A stretch of DNA of 40,506 nucleotides from CAZGTQ01 sp964528575. Lineage in GTDB: Bacteria; Planctomycetota; UBA1135; GCA-002686595. Every line of letters starts with the position of its first letter. Position 1 is the stretch's first letter. The notes beneath the pieces were generated by a model. It did not search any database and was not told the origin of the DNA. It saw only the letters and a program-made list of their open reading frames with translations. Shown here in pieces: positions 38,624 to 40,506 of the stretch. Where the stretch lies: NCBI GenBank assembly GCA_964528575.1, contig CAZGTQ010000238.1, forward strand, positions 1 to 40,506, read 5' to 3'. Position numbers and translations under genes: made by a program.

Positions 38624-39567
38624 TCAACCCACCACGTGCTCGCGCATGCGCGCGAGCACGTCGGCGAGCCGCTCCTCGTCGCCGCCCGCGACCTCCGCGG
38701 TCGCCCAGCCCGTGAAGCCGATCTCGGCGAGCGCCGCGCGCACGCCGGGCCAGCCGACGTCGCCCTCGCCGATGCGCGTCCAGCCGTCCGCGCGGCTCCA
38801 GTCCTTGACGTCGAGCTTCACGATGCGCGGGCCGAGCGTGCGGACCCATTGCTCGACGGCGCCGTACTTGCGGTGGTTGCCGAGGTCGAGGTACATGCCG
38901 ACCCAGGGGCTCGCGAGCTCGTCGAGGTACGCCGCGAAGCGCTCCGCCGTCTGGTCCGCGGGCCCGTCGTGCTCGTAGCAGAACCCGTTCCAGACGTTCT
39001 CGACGAGGATGCGCACGCCGAGCTCCGCCGCGCGCGGCAGGACGGCGCGGATGCCCTCGATCGAGCGCTCGCGGACCTGCTCCGCGTTCTCGCTCTGGGC
39101 GTCCGCGACGAGCCCGGGAACGAGCAGCACGCTCGAGCCCGCGTACGCGTGCGCGTCCTCGATCGCCGTGCGCAAGCCGTCGATCGCGCGCGCGCGCACC
39201 GCCGGATCGGGGTCCGACAAACGCACGCTCCAGTGGATCGAGTCGACGACGCCGTGGATCGCGATTCCGCTCGCGTCGCGCGCGCGCAGCACCTCGTCGC
39301 GCGCGTAGCCGTTCGGGCTGTCGAGCTCGACGCCGTCGTAGCCCAGTCGCGCGAGCAGGCGGAGCTTGTCCACCATCGGCGCATCGCCCGCGACCATGCC
39401 GTACTTGACGGCGAGCTTCACGGGCAGGCCGGCGGGCGCCGACTCCGGCGCCTGCGCGCCGAATCGAGGCGCCAGCGCCGCGGGCGCGCGCCCGAGCGCG
39501 GCGGTCAGGGCCGCCGCGCCCGCGCCGGCGAGCGCCTCGCGGCGCGTCGGCCCCCGCCGCGCCGCGC

Positions 39568-39571
<4 letters not shown>
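38624..39571 (-). CDS. Tat-exported TIM-barrel protein, sugar phosphate isomerase/epimerase family
   Basis: A 315-aa protein of the xylose-isomerase-like TIM-barrel family. It has a twin-arginine signal (PTRREALAGAGAAALTAALG). Barrel landmarks are LAVKYGMV, LARLGYDGVELDSPNG, GIAIHGVVDSIHWSV, AYAGSSVLLVPG, LGVRILVENVWNGF, WVGMYLDLGNHRKYG, RIVKLDVKDWS and GFTGWATAEVAGG. These carry the Glu/Asp/His ligands typical of divalent metal-dependent epimerases (E in VENVW, D in YLDLGN, H in GNHRKY, E in TAEVAGG). The substrate is unknown. The ATG at 39571 overlaps the stop of the SPFH gene by 4 nt (ATGA), so the two genes are transcribed together although their roles look unrelated. Confidence 0.88.

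Positions 39572-40506
<935 letters not shown>

Overview
The window is about 40.5 kb of very GC-rich DNA (roughly 70% or more by eye) from a Gram-negative-type bacterium, most likely a member of the Planctomycetota, in or near the marine lineages that include Saltatorellus/Poly30-like strains. This assignment is an inference. It rests on two FG-GAP/VCBS proteins (one with an ASPIC/UnbV C-terminus), a long secreted protein with a C-terminal module that ends in a GFA/GFR-x(n)-NGV/NGL pattern, ECF sigma/anti-sigma(TPR) pairs, a BlaI/M56 operon, a GldA/GldF/GldG-like ABC operon and an SPFH protein with zinc ribbons. There is no rRNA, tRNA, CRISPR array, prophage or insertion sequence that I can recognise. 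The high GC content makes almost every gene cast very long antisense shadow ORFs.

Layout. 1-7.3 kb (all minus strand): a partial FliK-like protein, a membrane-anchored unknown, glycerol kinase, then an operon of ECF sigma factor, zinc-binding TPR anti-sigma factor and secreted protein. 7.3-10.2 kb: a secreted LolA-like unknown, then on the plus strand epoxyqueuosine reductase QueG and a small zinc-ribbon protein. 10.5-15.9 kb (minus): a TPR protein and a CRTAC1-like FG-GAP protein in one operon, and a second FG-GAP protein with a degenerate cupredoxin module. 16.2-18.1 kb (plus): ArsM-like arsenite methyltransferase overlapping a ThiE-like thiamine phosphate synthase. 18.1-21.6 kb (minus): a GT-C glycosyltransferase followed by QueA. 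22-26.7 kb (minus): a divergent sigma-70-like protein, a TPR-like protein and an AAA+ regulator lacking the GAFTGA loop. 26.9-27.7 kb (plus): enoyl-ACP reductase FabI. 27.7-30.9 kb (minus): BlaI repressor, M56 (BlaR1-like) membrane protease and erythromycin-esterase-like protein, with a readable promoter and two operators. 30.9-31.7 kb: a ZIP metal transporter. 32-37 kb (plus): the Gld-type ABC operon. 37.4-40.5 kb: a secreted unknown, a Tat-exported TIM-barrel protein and a partial SPFH/zinc-ribbon protein.

The most unusual property of the window is not a gene. At least fourteen short tandem arrays, each with its own unit (8, 9, 12, 14, 15 or 20 bp), are scattered through it. Every array inside a gene has a unit length divisible by three and sits in a linker, loop or terminus, whereas several of the intergenic arrays have units of 8, 14 or 20 bp. 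Together they look like an active, sequence-independent minisatellite-forming process filtered by reading frame. In the GT-C enzyme this has apparently built a cytoplasmic insertion of about 260 residues.

Operons are tightly packed: ten gene junctions overlap by 1 or 4 nt (TGATG, ATGA, GTGA). I used these overlaps to decide several start codons.
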